DNA of 64,000 nt from Sedimenticola hydrogenitrophicus (GCF_025175675.1 NZ_JANIOA010000021.1:16601-80600), one strand, 5' to 3'. Shown: positions 24,959 to 38,423, numbered from the stretch's first letter. The notes: generated by a model from the sequence alone, not told the origin. Translations and numbers: made by a program.

Positions 24959-26812
24959 ATGAAAGCACTCTCTGCTGATGCAAACAGCTTTACCGGGGCG
25001 GATCAACCGATCTCGATTCCCCAGCGCCTGCTGCTTCTGCTGCCGTTCCTGCGCTGGCTACCCGGAGTCACCGGCCAAAGTCTTCGACTCGACCTGATGG
25101 CCGGGTTGACCGGGGCGGTCGTGGTACTGCCCCAGGGTGTCGCCTTTGCCACCATCGCCGGCATGCCGCCGCAGTACGGCCTCTACACGGCCATGATCAC
25201 CCCCATCATCGCCGCACTGTTCGGCTCGTCACGGCATCTGGTATCCGGTCCGACCACGGCCATCTCCATCGTCGTCTTCTCCTCCGTCAGTCAATACGCC
25301 ACCCCGGGCACCCCGGAGTTTGTGCAACTGGTGTTGACCATGACTTTCCTCGCCGGCGTCTATCAGTTCGCCTTCGGCGTGGCGCGCCTCGGCGCGCTGG
25401 TGAATTTTGTTTCCCATACCGTGGTGGTGGCCTTCACCGCCGCGGCGGCGATCCTGATCGCCACCAGCCAGATCAAGCATGTCCTGGGACTGGAACTGGC
25501 GCGTGGCCACTCCTTTGCCGACACCTGGATCGGTGTCTTTCAGCAGCTTAACCAGACCAACGGCTACGTGCTGGTCATCGCCATCGCCACCCTGGGCGTG
25601 GCACTGTTCAGCCGGCGCCTGTCACGCAGAATGCCGCATCTGCTGCTGGGCCTGGTCGTCGGTTCGCTCGCCGCGCTGTTTGTGGGCGCTTCCGCGCACA
25701 ACGTCGCCCTGGTCGGCAGCATTCCGGCCCAGCTGCCGCCACTCTCCAGCCCGCTGTTCAGCATGGACGCCATTCGGATGCTGGCGCCTCAGGCGTTCGC
25801 GGTGGCGCTGCTTGGCCTGATCGAGGCGGTATCCATCGCCCGCTCCGTCGCCACCCGTTCCAACCAGCGTATCGACGGCAATCAGGAGTTCATCGGACAG
25901 GGTCTCTCCAATATCGTCGGCAGCTTCTTCTCCAGCTATGCGGGTTCCGGCTCCTTCACCCGCTCCGGCATCAACTATGACGCCGGCGCCCAGACCCCTA
26001 TGTCGGCCATCTTCGCGGCACTCATGCTGATGATCATTGTCCTGCTGATAGCCCCCTTGACCGCCTATCTGCCGGTGGCGGCGATGGGTGGTGTTATTTT
26101 GCTGGTGGCCTACAACCTGGTCGATTTTCACCACATCCGTGCCATCTTTAAAACTAGCCGGCCGGAGACGGCCATCTTTCTCGTCACCTTCTTCTCCACC
26201 CTGTTTCTGGAGCTCGAATTTGCCATCTATATCGGGGTTCTGCTGTCACTGGTGATCTTTCTGGCCAACACCTCAAAGCCCAAGATCACCCTGCTGGCAC
26301 CTGACCTGACACAGAAAAGCCGGGTGTTCACCGATATTGAGACCAAGCCGCTCCAGGAGTGCAGACAGCTCAAGGTGGTGCGCGTGGACCGCTCCATCTA
26401 TTTCGGTTCGGTCAGTTATCTGCAGCTGAAACTGCAGACGATCGAGGCCAGGTACGGTGTCAAGCATATCCTGCTCATTGCATCCCGTATCAACTATATC
26501 GACATGGCGGGTGCCGAGCTGCTTACCCAGGAGGCAAAACGCCTCAAGGCGGCGGGCGGCGGACTCTATATCTACGGGTTGAAGGATGAACTCTGGCAGT
26601 TTCTGGCCGAAGGCGGTTATCTGCGGAGCATCGGCGCGCAGTATTTCTTTGACAACAAATCCGATGCCATCAGCGCCATCTACCGCAAACTCGACCGGCA
26701 GGTCTGCCGGCAGTGCGTCAACCCCATCTTCATCGAATGTCAGCGCGAACAATTGACCACATCTGACGGCATTGCCCACCGGCCACGGGCCGACGCGGTA
26801 GTGGGCGTATGA
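24959..26812 (+). CDS. SulP-family anion transporter with STAS domain
   Basis: About 617 residues. The membrane part has the family N-terminal motif RLDLMAGLTGAVVVLPQGVAFATIAGMPPQYGLYTAMITP and some 12-14 hydrophobic segments, including SGPTTAISIVVFSSV. A C-terminal STAS domain follows (VVRVDRSIYFGSVSYLQ, RINYIDMAGAELL). SulP proteins move sulfate, bicarbonate or dicarboxylates; the substrate cannot be decided here. The ATG at 24959 is only 5 bp after an R1 element, whose CCAGG end may serve as the weak ribosome-binding site. Convergent with nhaA. Confidence 0.9.
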   Translation: MKALSADANSFTGADQPISIPQRLLLLLPFLRWLPGVTGQSLRLDLMAGLTGAVVVLPQGVAFATIAGMPPQYGLYTAMITPIIAALFGSSRHLVSGPTTAISIVVFSSVSQYATPGTPEFVQLVLTMTFLAGVYQFAFGVARLGALVNFVSHTVVVAFTAAAAILIATSQIKHVLGLELARGHSFADTWIGVFQQLNQTNGYVLVIAIATLGVALFSRRLSRRMPHLLLGLVVGSLAALFVGASAHNVALVGSIPAQLPPLSSPLFSMDAIRMLAPQAFAVALLGLIEAVSIARSVATRSNQRIDGNQEFIGQGLSNIVGSFFSSYAGSGSFTRSGINYDAGAQTPMSAIFAALMLMIIVLLIAPLTAYLPVAAMGGVILLVAYNLVDFHHIRAIFKTSRPETAIFLVTFFSTLFLELEFAIYIGVLLSLVIFLANTSKPKITLLAPDLTQKSRVFTDIETKPLQECRQLKVVRVDRSIYFGSVSYLQLKLQTIEARYGVKHILLIASRINYIDMAGAELLTQEAKRLKAAGGGLYIYGLKDELWQFLAEGGYLRSIGAQYFFDNKSDAISAIYRKLDRQVCRQCVNPIFIECQREQLTTSDGIAHRPRADAVVGV

Positions 26813-26881
26813 GTATGGTTGCCTGGTGTCACGGCATTTCGGCATATCCACATCTTTGGCCGTGATTGCGGGCCGATCGGT

Positions 26882-28255
26882 CTAGGCTCGCGCCCTGTCA
26901 TTGCAGACCAAGCGTAGCCAGAGCCAGCCCAGGATCCCGGCCAACAGGGAGGCCACAAGAATGCCCGATTTGGCGGCGACCAGCTGATCGGCCTGGGTGA
27001 AGCCGAGATCGGCAATGAAGATCGACATGGTAAATCCCATGCCACCCAGCATACCGATACCGATAATGTGCCGCATATCAAGCCCCTCCGGAAGACGACC
27101 CAGCCGGAGTCTGACCGCGAGCCACGCCAGCAGCGGGATGCCGATGCTCTTGCCCAGCACCAGGCCCAGCACGATACCCGAAGCGAGGGCGTGATCCCAC
27201 AGGGCATGGAGGGTGTTGGGCGAGATTGGGATACCAGCATTCACCAGGGCGAACAGCGGTAATACGAACAGCGCTACCGGGTGCTCCAGCGCCCGCTCCC
27301 AACGGCGCAGCGGGGTGGTGGCCTTCTCCGCCGCCACCTGCACCCCCTCGACGAGGTCGTGCTGATCGTTACTGCTGAGGATGTTTTCCGAGCTGTCACT
27401 CTGCCGTTCAATGTGTTCAAAACGCCTCATCAGACGCCGTACACGTTGCAAGAACCAGTCGGGCTCCCGCGTCGGGCGCGCCGGTACGGTGAACGCCACC
27501 AGGATGCCGGCCACCGTGGCGTGAACCCCCGACTGGTACAGCGTGCCCCAGACCAGCACACCACCTGCCAGATAGGCCCAGGATTTGCGGACACCGAGGA
27601 GATTAAACAGCAATAGCGCGGCAAAGCCGAGGGCACTTGAAGCCAGGTAGAGGAAATCGATGGTGTCGGTGTAAAAGACCGCAATCACCAGGATGGCTCC
27701 TATATCGTCAATAATGGCCAGCGCGGTCAGGAAGACGAAGGCCGTGGGTGGAATCCGCCGTCGCAACAGCGCCAGTATACCCACTGCAAAGGCGGTATCG
27801 GTGGCCATGGGAATCCCCCAGCCATGTTCCGTAGCGGTACCGAAGTTGAGCGAAAGAAACAGCAAGGCCGGAAACACCATGCCGCCGATGGCGGCGGCAA
27901 TCACCGGCATCATCCGCTGCAGATTCCTCAGTTCACCTGCCAGCAATTCCCGCTTGATCTCCAGGCCCAGTAAAAAAAAGAACAACGACATGACGGCTTC
28001 ATTGACCCAATGATGCAGGCTCATGCTCAGGAGTTGGTTGCCCACCACCAGGCCGAAGGGGAGCTCGACAAAGGCCTGGTAATCATCCCGGAATGGCGAA
28101 TTGGCCAACAGCAGTGCGATAGCGGTACAGAGGATCAGCAATATACTGCTGGTGGTTTGATCCCGGATGAAATACTGAAACGGCGTGACTACCTTTTCAA
28201 ATCGCCGTTCCAGTTTGGTTTGAATTGAACTCCCGTCTGTTGACTGTTTATCCAT
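26882..28255 (-). CDS. nhaA: Na(+)/H(+) antiporter NhaA
   Basis: A 457-residue antiporter. It contains the cation-site ALAIIDDIGAILVIAVFY (two adjacent Asp), LFFFLLGLEIKRELLAGEL, GWGIPMATDTAFAVGILALL and GIGMLGGMGFTMSIFIADL. These are all NhaA hallmarks. It is longer than E. coli NhaA (388) because of an insert of about 60 residues in the middle (REPDWFLQRVRRLMRRFEHIER...), a form seen in many proteobacteria. It expels Na+ using the proton gradient. It is divergent from the N-ATPase operon, so both may share a Na+-homeostasis role. Confidence 0.95.
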   Translation of the reverse strand: MDKQSTDGSSIQTKLERRFEKVVTPFQYFIRDQTTSSILLILCTAIALLLANSPFRDDYQAFVELPFGLVVGNQLLSMSLHHWVNEAVMSLFFFLLGLEIKRELLAGELRNLQRMMPVIAAAIGGMVFPALLFLSLNFGTATEHGWGIPMATDTAFAVGILALLRRRIPPTAFVFLTALAIIDDIGAILVIAVFYTDTIDFLYLASSALGFAALLLFNLLGVRKSWAYLAGGVLVWGTLYQSGVHATVAGILVAFTVPARPTREPDWFLQRVRRLMRRFEHIERQSDSSENILSSNDQHDLVEGVQVAAEKATTPLRRWERALEHPVALFVLPLFALVNAGIPISPNTLHALWDHALASGIVLGLVLGKSIGIPLLAWLAVRLRLGRLPEGLDMRHIIGIGMLGGMGFTMSIFIADLGFTQADQLVAAKSGILVASLLAGILGWLWLRLVCNDRARA

Positions 28256-30334
<2,079 letters not shown>

Positions 30335-30338
<4 letters not shown>

Positions 30339-30605
30339 AACCGGGCAATGACCGCCTGGCCAGGCGGGTCGAACAGCAGGCGAAACGCATGCAACGGGCC
30401 GAGCGCGAGCGGCCGACCCTGCTGGCGCAGACCGTCTATCTCGGCAGCCTGGGCCTGATGTTTATCCTGCCGGTGGTTGGCGGCGTCTATCTGGGCCACT
30501 GGCTGGATGAGCAGTTGGCCGGCTACTCCATGCGCTGGACCCTGAGTCTGCTGTTTCTCGGTCTGCTGGTCGGGGCGTTCAATGTCTACTGGATGATCAA
30601 GAGCC

Positions 30606-30613
<8 letters not shown>
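30335..30613 (+). CDS. atpQ: N-ATPase accessory protein AtpQ (AtpI-like)
   Basis: A 92-residue protein with a basic N-terminal helix and two transmembrane segments (VYLGSLGLMFILPVVGGVYLGHWLDEQ and WTLSLLFLGLLVGAFNVYWMIKS). It resembles the ATPase_gene1 / AtpI-like family and takes the Q position of N-ATPase operons. In AtpI, such proteins help assemble the c-ring or supply Mg2+; that role here is inferred. The usual next gene atpR is absent, because atpB starts 8 bp before this stop. Confidence 0.8.
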
Positions 30614-31564
<951 letters not shown>

Positions 31565-31576
31565 GGAGCGTGCATC

Positions 31577-32326
31577 GTGGAACTCGACTGGTCGACCTTT
31601 GCCCTGGAGGTGGTCAATTTCCTGATCCTGATCTGGCTGCTGAAACGCTTCTTTTACCAGCCGGTACTGAATGTGATAGCACAGCGTCGCCGACAGATCC
31701 GCGAGGAGCTGCGCCAGGCATCCCGCGAGCAGGCGGAGGCAAATCAGCTGAAGACCCGGTATGAGGCCCGCCTAGGCGACTGGGAAACGGAGAGACAGGC
31801 GGCCCGGGCAGCCCTGGAGCAGGAACTGGTCCAGGAGCGCGGCAAGCGGCTGCGGCAGCTCGACGACGAGCTCGACCGGCAGCGGCTCAAGCATGCGGCC
31901 CGCGATCTGCAACAACAGACACAGTGGCGCCGGCAGGCCGAGACCGAAGCGCTGCAGCTGGGGGCGGCCTTTACCAGCCGCCTGCTCACCACCCTCGCCG
32001 GCCCCGAGCTGGACCGGCGCCTGCGACAGCTGTTTATCGATCAACTGACGACGCTGCCGGAAAGCGCACTCAAGCAACTGCATCAGGGCCGACTCGATGA
32101 AGCTCCAAGGATCGAGGTGGTCAGCGCCCTGCCGCTGGATGAATCGCAACAGCAGGCGATCCGCCAGGCCCTGGAGCAACGGATCGGTCCAAGCCTGGGT
32201 CAATGGCAGTTTCGCCAGGATACACAGCTGATCGCCGGCCTGCGCATTTCAATCGGTGGCTGGCTGTTGCATGCCAACCTTCAGGATGAACTGCGCTTCT
32301 TCAGCGAGGCCGCTCATGCCGAATGA
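31577..32326 (+). CDS. atpF: N-ATPase subunit b with C-terminal delta-like extension
   Basis: A 249-residue stalk subunit with a single N-terminal helix ([30 protein letters not shown]), a long coiled coil to about residue 130, and a C-terminal domain. That domain ([37 protein letters not shown]) resembles the end of subunit delta. N-ATPase operons lack a separate atpH, and the extended b takes over its function. The start is GTG, preceded by AAGGAG. Confidence 0.9.
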   Translation: MELDWSTFALEVVNFLILIWLLKRFFYQPVLNVIAQRRRQIREELRQASREQAEANQLKTRYEARLGDWETERQAARAALEQELVQERGKRLRQLDDELDRQRLKHAARDLQQQTQWRRQAETEALQLGAAFTSRLLTTLAGPELDRRLRQLFIDQLTTLPESALKQLHQGRLDEAPRIEVVSALPLDESQQQAIRQALEQRIGPSLGQWQFRQDTQLIAGLRISIGGWLLHANLQDELRFFSEAAHAE

Positions 32327-33809
32327 TCCATTCCCCGCACTGCGGCGCCAGCGCCGCTGGCTGGACGACTACCGGCCCGCGCTGCGCCTGGCCGAACGCG
32401 GCACCCTGGTCGCGATCGGTGATGGTATCGCCTGGATCGAGGGACTCCCGTCCGCGGCACTGGATGAGCTGCTCAACTTTGCCGACGGCAGTCTGGGCCA
32501 GGTCCTGCATCTTGGAGAACGGCTGCTTGCTGCCGTGCTGCTGCGAGAGACGGAAAAGTTGACCGCCGGCACCACGGTCCGGCTCGGCGGGCGGCGGGTC
32601 AGCGTACCGGTGGATGAGGCGCTGCTGGGACGGGTGATCGACCCGCTGGGTCTGCCCCTGGACGGCCAACCGATGCCCCCCGGCCAGGTGCGGCGCAATC
32701 TGGAGGGACCGTCACCGCAGATGATCGAACGTGACTTCGTGCAGCGACCGCTGTACACCGGCATCCGCCTGATCGACAGCCTGCTGCCGATCGGCAAGGG
32801 CCAACGCCAGCTGATCATCGGAGATGAGGGGCTGGGGCGCACCAGTATCGCCCTGGATAGCGTCATCAACCAGCGCGGGAGGGGAACACGCTGTGTCTAT
32901 GTAGTGGTGGGACAGAAACGCTCCGAGGTGATCAACATCATCGACCGGCTGCGCGAATACGGCGCACTGGAATACACCACCGTGGTGGTTGGCGAGGCCA
33001 GCGCCCTCCCCGGGCTGAAATACCTTGCCCCCTATGCCGGCTGCGCCATCGGCGAGGCGTGGATGCGTCAGGGCCATGACTGCCTGGTGATCTATGACGA
33101 CCTCACCCACCACGCCCGCGCCTACCGTGAACTCTCGCTGCTGCTGCGCCGTCCCCCCGGGCGCGAGGCCTATCCCGGTGACATCTTCTATCTGCATGCG
33201 CGGCTGTTGGAGCGGGCCACCTGCCTGGCGCCCGCACAGGGCGGCGGCAGCCTCACCGCGCTGCCCATTGTCGAGACCCAGCAGGGCGAGATCGCCTCCT
33301 ACATCCCCACCAATCTGATCTCCATCACCGACGGTCAGATCTACCTGGAGCAGAAACTGTTTGCCGCCGGTGTGCGTCCGGCCATCGATGTGGGCAAGTC
33401 GGTCTCGCGGATCGGCGGCAAGGCCCAGCACCCGCTGATCAAGCAACAGGCGGCACGGATCAAGCTCGACTACCTGCAGTTTCAGGAGCTGGAGTCTTTT
33501 ACCCGTTTTGGCGCCCGACTCGAACCGCAGATGCAGGAACGCCTGCAACGCGGCCGCATCCTGCGCGAATTGTTGAAACAGGACCGGCTCAAACCGGGCA
33601 GCGAAACCGAACTGCTGGTCTGGCTGATCGCCTACAATGACGGCCTGCTGGACGCTATGGAGCCGGAACGGGCGCGTGATCACCTGGAACGGCTGGATCA
33701 GGGTATCCGGCAGAGTGAACTGTCACTCGATACCCCGCTCGAGGATTGGCAAAAATGGATTCGTCATTGGTGGTCGGAAAGCGGAGCGGAGCATGAGCAG
33801 ACGACATGA
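32316..33809 (+). CDS. atpA: N-ATPase subunit alpha
   Basis: A 497-residue alpha subunit starting at ATG 32316, overlapping atpF by 11 bp. It contributes the arginine finger [12 protein letters not shown] to the catalytic sites. The nucleotide loop is [13 protein letters not shown] instead of GDRQTGKTAI; the Walker lysine is R175. The rest is well conserved ([58 protein letters not shown]). The C-terminus overlaps atpG by 17 bp. Confidence 0.93.
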   Translation: MPNDPFPALRRQRRWLDDYRPALRLAERGTLVAIGDGIAWIEGLPSAALDELLNFADGSLGQVLHLGERLLAAVLLRETEKLTAGTTVRLGGRRVSVPVDEALLGRVIDPLGLPLDGQPMPPGQVRRNLEGPSPQMIERDFVQRPLYTGIRLIDSLLPIGKGQRQLIIGDEGLGRTSIALDSVINQRGRGTRCVYVVVGQKRSEVINIIDRLREYGALEYTTVVVGEASALPGLKYLAPYAGCAIGEAWMRQGHDCLVIYDDLTHHARAYRELSLLLRRPPGREAYPGDIFYLHARLLERATCLAPAQGGGSLTALPIVETQQGEIASYIPTNLISITDGQIYLEQKLFAAGVRPAIDVGKSVSRIGGKAQHPLIKQQAARIKLDYLQFQELESFTRFGARLEPQMQERLQRGRILRELLKQDRLKPGSETELLVWLIAYNDGLLDAMEPERARDHLERLDQGIRQSELSLDTPLEDWQKWIRHWWSESGAEHEQTT

Positions 33810-34665
33810 TATAGAGGAGCGTATCGAGGCGTTCAAGGAGATCCGCGGCATCATGGAGAGCATGAAAAACCTGGCCATGATGGAGACCCGTAAACTGGCC
33901 CGTTATCACCAGACCCAACAGCGCGTGGTCAGCTCCATCCGCGATGCACTCAATGACGTGTGGCGCTTCAACGCACCCGATACGGGGTTGCCGGATGCGC
34001 CGCCGGTCTACCTGCTGTTCGGTTCGGAACGCGGCTTCTGCGGTGCCTACAACGAGCAGTTGCTGAGCCGGCTGGAACAGCAGCCCGATCATCTGCGCGC
34101 ACCGCTGATCAGCATCGGATCACGCCTCAACGGGTTGATACGGCAGAAGTATCCCCATGCCGTCTGCCTGACGGGCGCCGTGGTGGCCGGCGAGGCGGCG
34201 GCAGTGCTGGCGGACATTATCGAGACCCTGAACCGGCTGCGCCGGCAACTGGGCCCGCTACGCCTGGAGGTGATCCATTTCACCCCCGACAGCCAGGCAC
34301 CTCTCTGTGAGCCGGCCCTGCCGTCATTGGCCGAACGCGCTGACCGGGGTCTGCCGCCGCTGCTCAACCTGCCGCCCCGGCAACTGCTCGGCGAGCTGTT
34401 GGAACAGTACCTATTCGCCCTTGCCAATGCCTGGTTCTTCACCGCACTGATGGCGGAAAACCAGCGCCGCATGCAGCATCTCGATCAGGCGGGCCACCAC
34501 CTGGGAGGCCGGATGGACGAACTGGCCAAGCGGCGCAATGTGCTGCGCCAGGAAGAGATTATCGAGGAGATCGAAGTGATCCTGCTTAGCGCCGAATCAG
34601 TCTGCGTACCCGGAATCGACAGCAATGGAACAGTCCACAAGGAGAACAGGAAACCCTTGGGCTAA
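33793..34665 (+). CDS. atpG: N-ATPase subunit gamma
   Basis: A 290-residue central-shaft subunit. The N-terminal helix [30 protein letters not shown] and the C-terminal helix [46 protein letters not shown] form the coiled coil. The Rossmann-like middle has [19 protein letters not shown]. It is the last gene of the operon; no clear terminator hairpin follows, and the next 430 bp contain a repeat. Confidence 0.93.
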   Translation: MSRRHDIEERIEAFKEIRGIMESMKNLAMMETRKLARYHQTQQRVVSSIRDALNDVWRFNAPDTGLPDAPPVYLLFGSERGFCGAYNEQLLSRLEQQPDHLRAPLISIGSRLNGLIRQKYPHAVCLTGAVVAGEAAAVLADIIETLNRLRRQLGPLRLEVIHFTPDSQAPLCEPALPSLAERADRGLPPLLNLPPRQLLGELLEQYLFALANAWFFTALMAENQRRMQHLDQAGHHLGGRMDELAKRRNVLRQEEIIEEIEVILLSAESVCVPGIDSNGTVHKENRKPLG

Positions 34666-34700
34666 GGATCCGCACCATGTGTCGGGTCAGTGAGAGTAAT

Positions 34701-34845
34701 CCCGGGCATTGTAAAAATCGACCTGTAGCGACGCCTCGCCGCGAAATCGGCCCGGGGACGGACCTCCTACGGGGCGCAATGCCGGACTGCACCAGCGGTG
34801 CATTCCAGGAAGCCATGCAACATGCCCTATTTCATCCGGCAGATA
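34701..34845. repeat. R3 dispersed repeat, copy 1
   Basis: Contains GTAAAAATCGACCTGTAGCG, GACGCCTCGCCGCGAAATCG, GACCTCCTACGGGGCGCAAT and GCGGTGCATTCCAGGAAGCC. Inverted relatives lie at 53790-53935 and 55724-55820. The rest of 34666-35102 (AT-rich just before 35103) shows no gene. Confidence 0.7.
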
Positions 34846-35102
34846 ATGGGGTGAAATAAATTGTTGGATCATGATTAATGCAACTACCGGGTAATGCCTG
34901 ACCGATCCATCGAATTAAATGCTCTGATAGGCATATTATTTTCTTAGATAGCCAGAACCACTTCACTATCTGAAAAAGGGAACTCGATAATCAAAAGTTA
35001 ATCGCACCATCCACCAGTTTGATGATATTAACCCTACTCTTCATGTAGACTTGGCGCATTGCTTGTCCTATTTCTATAAGACCAATTGACAGGTTATCGC
35101 TT

Positions 35103-35870
35103 ATGCGCAGTTTAGTGAGGCGGGTCTGCTTGCCGGTTTTGGCACTCATTTCATTGGCAGCCACCTTCCCCGGCAATGCCGCTGAAATCACCCTTGCCGT
35201 AGCCAATTCCACCTGCAGCGCCATCAAGGCGGTGGGGGCGCGTTATATTGAAACCCATGACATCAAGATCAATTATCTCTGCAAGTCCTCGGGCCTGCTG
35301 GCCAAGGGTATTCGCGGCGGGGCCATCAAGGCCGATATCTATATCTCCGCCAGTCGGCGCTGGATGGAGTACATGACTAAAGGTGGTCTGGTAGCTGCCG
35401 ATAAGGTCGTCAGTCCCTGGGGCAATCGCCTGGTGGTCGGTGCACCTGCCGGCAGTCCCCTGAAGCTTGAGGCATGGAATGATTTGAATACGGACAGGGT
35501 AAAAACAATTCTCATAGGTGACCCCGGCACGGCACCCTTTGGCCGCTATGCAAAGGAGGCCCTGCAGCGGACCGGTATCTGGGAGCAGATAAAACAGAAG
35601 ATCACCACGACAAGACATATCACCCTGCTGGCGGATAGACTCGCGCAATCGGATAACCGGACCGTCGGCATCCTGTTTTCAACCAATCTCACGGACCGGT
35701 TGCGTTCGCTCTACGCCGTCGACCCGACCTGGCACCCGGAGATCCGCTACTACATGGCACCGCTTGGAGCCTCCGAAACCGGGGCCGAGGCAAGCCGGTT
35801 TTTCGAATTCGTCAACGGCGACGCCGGTCGAGAGGTGTTCCGATCGGCCGGCTTCGATGTGAGCGGATAG
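35103..35870 (+). CDS. ModA-like periplasmic substrate-binding protein
   Basis: A 255-residue exported protein (signal MRSLVRRVCLPVLALISLAATFPGNAAE). It has the ModA-type fold: VANSTCSAIKAVGARYIETHDIKINYLCKSSGLLAKGIRGGAIKADIYISASRRWMEYM, then GNRLVVGAPAG and IGDPGTAPFGRYAKEALQRTGIWEQI. There are no modB or modC transporter genes; instead a sensor GGDEF-EAL gene starts 6 bp after its stop. It probably acts as a ligand-binding partner for that sensor; the ligand (molybdate, tungstate or other oxyanion) is unknown. Confidence 0.82.
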   Translation: MRSLVRRVCLPVLALISLAATFPGNAAEITLAVANSTCSAIKAVGARYIETHDIKINYLCKSSGLLAKGIRGGAIKADIYISASRRWMEYMTKGGLVAADKVVSPWGNRLVVGAPAGSPLKLEAWNDLNTDRVKTILIGDPGTAPFGRYAKEALQRTGIWEQIKQKITTTRHITLLADRLAQSDNRTVGILFSTNLTDRLRSLYAVDPTWHPEIRYYMAPLGASETGAEASRFFEFVNGDAGREVFRSAGFDVSG

Positions 35871-35876
35871 CCCGCT

Positions 35877-38423
35877 ATGCTCAAAAGGCTGAGAAACTGC
35901 TCGCTTTATCGGCAACTGATCATCCCCATGATTGGTATCGGGCTGATCTCACTACTCGGCACCGTCTACTTCTCCAACATCCTCAAGCAGTCGGTGGCCG
36001 CGCTGGACACGATCTATGTTGACGGTGATATCCGGCTGCACAACCTCGAACAGATAGAGCGACGAGTCACCGCTTATCGGGCACTGAGCCTCCGGCACCT
36101 GACCACGGAAAGTTTCAGCAGCATGGAGGAGATCAATCGGCAACTACAGCAGACCCGTCTGGAAATCCTGGACGCCCTGCCAGGTGCCCGCCCCCCCCCT
36201 GCGGCAACAGAACAACCGGTGCCGGAGAGCGATGTATACACACACGACCTCGCTGCTGCCCTGCGAAGCTATTTTGCTGAGACCGGCGTTGCGATCAAAC
36301 TGAGTGCCGAGTTTGAAAAAGAGGCCGCATTTATCCTGCTCAGCCGCGTCGAATCGAAATACGTACCCCGCATCAAGGAGATCACATCGCAACTGATCCG
36401 TCATGAGTTCGAAGACATTGCCGTTTCGCGCCAAATACTCATGTCGGTCGCCACGCAAAATCTTTATATCACTATCGCCATCGGCATCAGTGGCGGAGGC
36501 CTGCTGCTGTTGATCGCCTTTGCCGTGATCCGCGGCGTTACCCGACGATTGTCGCGACTGCTCATCTGGTCCCAGGCGATATCGGAGGGAAATTATTCTG
36601 CCCCCCTCACCCGGAATTCCAGCGATGAGGTAGGACAACTGACCCAGGCGATGATGGAGATGGCGGACAGCATTTCCGACGCACATGGCAAGTTGGAGAG
36701 GGCGAAAAAAAATGCGGAAACGATCGCCGAAACCCTGCAGATCTATGCCAACGCCTTTGAGAACAGCGGCGAGGCGATACTCATCACGGACCGGAATAAT
36801 CACATTATCAACGTCAACACCGCGTTTACTCGGCAGACCGGCTACGAGCTGGCGGATATTGCCGGCAGGAATCCGCGGATACTTTCGGGCGGCAACACCA
36901 CCATCGGTACCTACCGCGAGATGTGGCGGGCCCTGGAGAGCAACAGCTTCTGGCAAGGCGAGCTGTGGGACAAAAAGAAGTCCGGCGAACTCTATCCCAA
37001 ATGGGCGGCGATTTCCGTCATCCGCGATCCCGACGGCGAGGTCCTGTTCCATATCGCCAGCTTCACCGATATCAGCGACCGCAAGGCGGCCGAAGCCAGA
37101 ATCGAACATCTGGCCCACTATGACATGCTCACCGGACTGCTCAATCGCTTCAGCCTGGAGAGCCGCATGGAACAGGCCGTACTGGCGGCAAAAAGGGATA
37201 ATCAGCAACTGGCCGTGCTGTTTGTCGATCTCGATCGCTTCAAATATATCAACGACTCGATGGGACACCAGGTGGGGGACCAGCTGCTGATCGAGGTGGC
37301 CAGCCGCTTGAAGGAGTGCCTCAGGGAGAGTGATATTGTTGCCCGAATTGGTGGTGATGAGTTTGTCCTGGTGCTCACCGGGCTGAAAGATACCAACCGG
37401 GTACCCACCCTGGCCGGGAATATCATCGATCGCATTTCGCAACCCTATACCGTCAATGACAACGTATTCGACAGCAGCCCGAGTATCGGTATCAGCATCT
37501 ATCCCGATGATGGCGACAACATCGATGAGCTGTTGAAGAACAGCGACATCGCCATGTATCACGCCAAGGATCAGGGCAGAAGGAACTTTCAGTTCTTCAC
37601 CGAGAGTCTGTTGGTGGCCTCCGAGGAGCGGCTTGATATCGAACACCAACTGCGTAGCGCCCTCGAACTCGACCAGTTCGAACTCTACTATCAGGCACAG
37701 GTCCACACTCAAGGCAACCACATCTACGGCATGGAGGCGTTGATCCGTTGGAATCACCCCGTCCGTGGCTTCATCGGTCCCGACCGGTTTATTCCAATCG
37801 CCGAGGAGATCGACGTAATCCAGCAACTGGGGGCCTGGGTTATCGACGAGGCCTGCCGGCAACTGGCGATCTGGAAGCAGACTACCACCAACCCCCTGCA
37901 GATCTCCGTCAATCTCTCGGCCAAGCAGCTGCACTCGGATTCGCTGATCGAGACCGTGCGCGAGGCCATGGAGCGGCACCGAATCCGGGAGGGGGAACTG
38001 GAGCTGGAGATCACCGAAACCGCCACGATGTCCGATCCCGAACTGGCGGTACGCCAGCTCAACAGATTGAGTCAGCTGGGGGTGAGCCTGGCGATTGATG
38101 ACTTTGGTACCGGCTACTCCTCCCTCGCCTACCTGAAAAAGCTGCCGATCAACACACTCAAGCTCGACCGGGCCTTCGTCGGCGACATTGAGAACGACCG
38201 CAACGACGCCGAGATCTGCATGGCCACCATCGCCCTCGCCCACAACCTCGGCCTGAAAGTGGTCGCCGAGGGGGTGGAGACCACCACCCAGCGCGACTTC
38301 CTGGCCGAACACCGCTGTGACTATCTGCAGGGCTACCTGTTCAGCAAACCGGTGCCGCCGGACGCGGCCGGCGCGCTACTCGAAGCGCGCGACGCTCCCC
38401 GGGAAACGGAGACCTGCCGGTAG
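35877..38423 (+). CDS. Membrane-bound PAS-GGDEF-EAL cyclic-di-GMP enzyme
   Basis: 848 residues: TM1 about 15-35, a periplasmic helical domain to about 195, TM2 about 196-218 and a HAMP at about 220-272. A PAS domain follows (FENSGEAILITDRNNHIINVNTAFTRQTGYE), then GGDEF and EAL. The cyclase has an intact RIGGDEFVLVL with the inhibitory RxxD (RESD) five residues before it. The phosphodiesterase has EALIRW, NLSAKQL, EITET and DDFGTGYSSLAYLKKLP, so both halves look active. It forms an operon with the ModA-like protein, which may bind to its periplasmic domain. Confidence 0.93.
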   Translation: MLKRLRNCSLYRQLIIPMIGIGLISLLGTVYFSNILKQSVAALDTIYVDGDIRLHNLEQIERRVTAYRALSLRHLTTESFSSMEEINRQLQQTRLEILDALPGARPPPAATEQPVPESDVYTHDLAAALRSYFAETGVAIKLSAEFEKEAAFILLSRVESKYVPRIKEITSQLIRHEFEDIAVSRQILMSVATQNLYITIAIGISGGGLLLLIAFAVIRGVTRRLSRLLIWSQAISEGNYSAPLTRNSSDEVGQLTQAMMEMADSISDAHGKLERAKKNAETIAETLQIYANAFENSGEAILITDRNNHIINVNTAFTRQTGYELADIAGRNPRILSGGNTTIGTYREMWRALESNSFWQGELWDKKKSGELYPKWAAISVIRDPDGEVLFHIASFTDISDRKAAEARIEHLAHYDMLTGLLNRFSLESRMEQAVLAAKRDNQQLAVLFVDLDRFKYINDSMGHQVGDQLLIEVASRLKECLRESDIVARIGGDEFVLVLTGLKDTNRVPTLAGNIIDRISQPYTVNDNVFDSSPSIGISIYPDDGDNIDELLKNSDIAMYHAKDQGRRNFQFFTESLLVASEERLDIEHQLRSALELDQFELYYQAQVHTQGNHIYGMEALIRWNHPVRGFIGPDRFIPIAEEIDVIQQLGAWVIDEACRQLAIWKQTTTNPLQISVNLSAKQLHSDSLIETVREAMERHRIREGELELEITETATMSDPELAVRQLNRLSQLGVSLAIDDFGTGYSSLAYLKKLPINTLKLDRAFVGDIENDRNDAEICMATIALAHNLGLKVVAEGVETTTQRDFLAEHRCDYLQGYLFSKPVPPDAAGALLEARDAPRETETCR

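Noticed and set aside
36144..38312. 722-codon open frame opposite the GGDEF-EAL gene
   Set aside because: Antisense to conserved PAS, GGDEF and EAL motifs; no family match and odd composition (His/Gln-rich).
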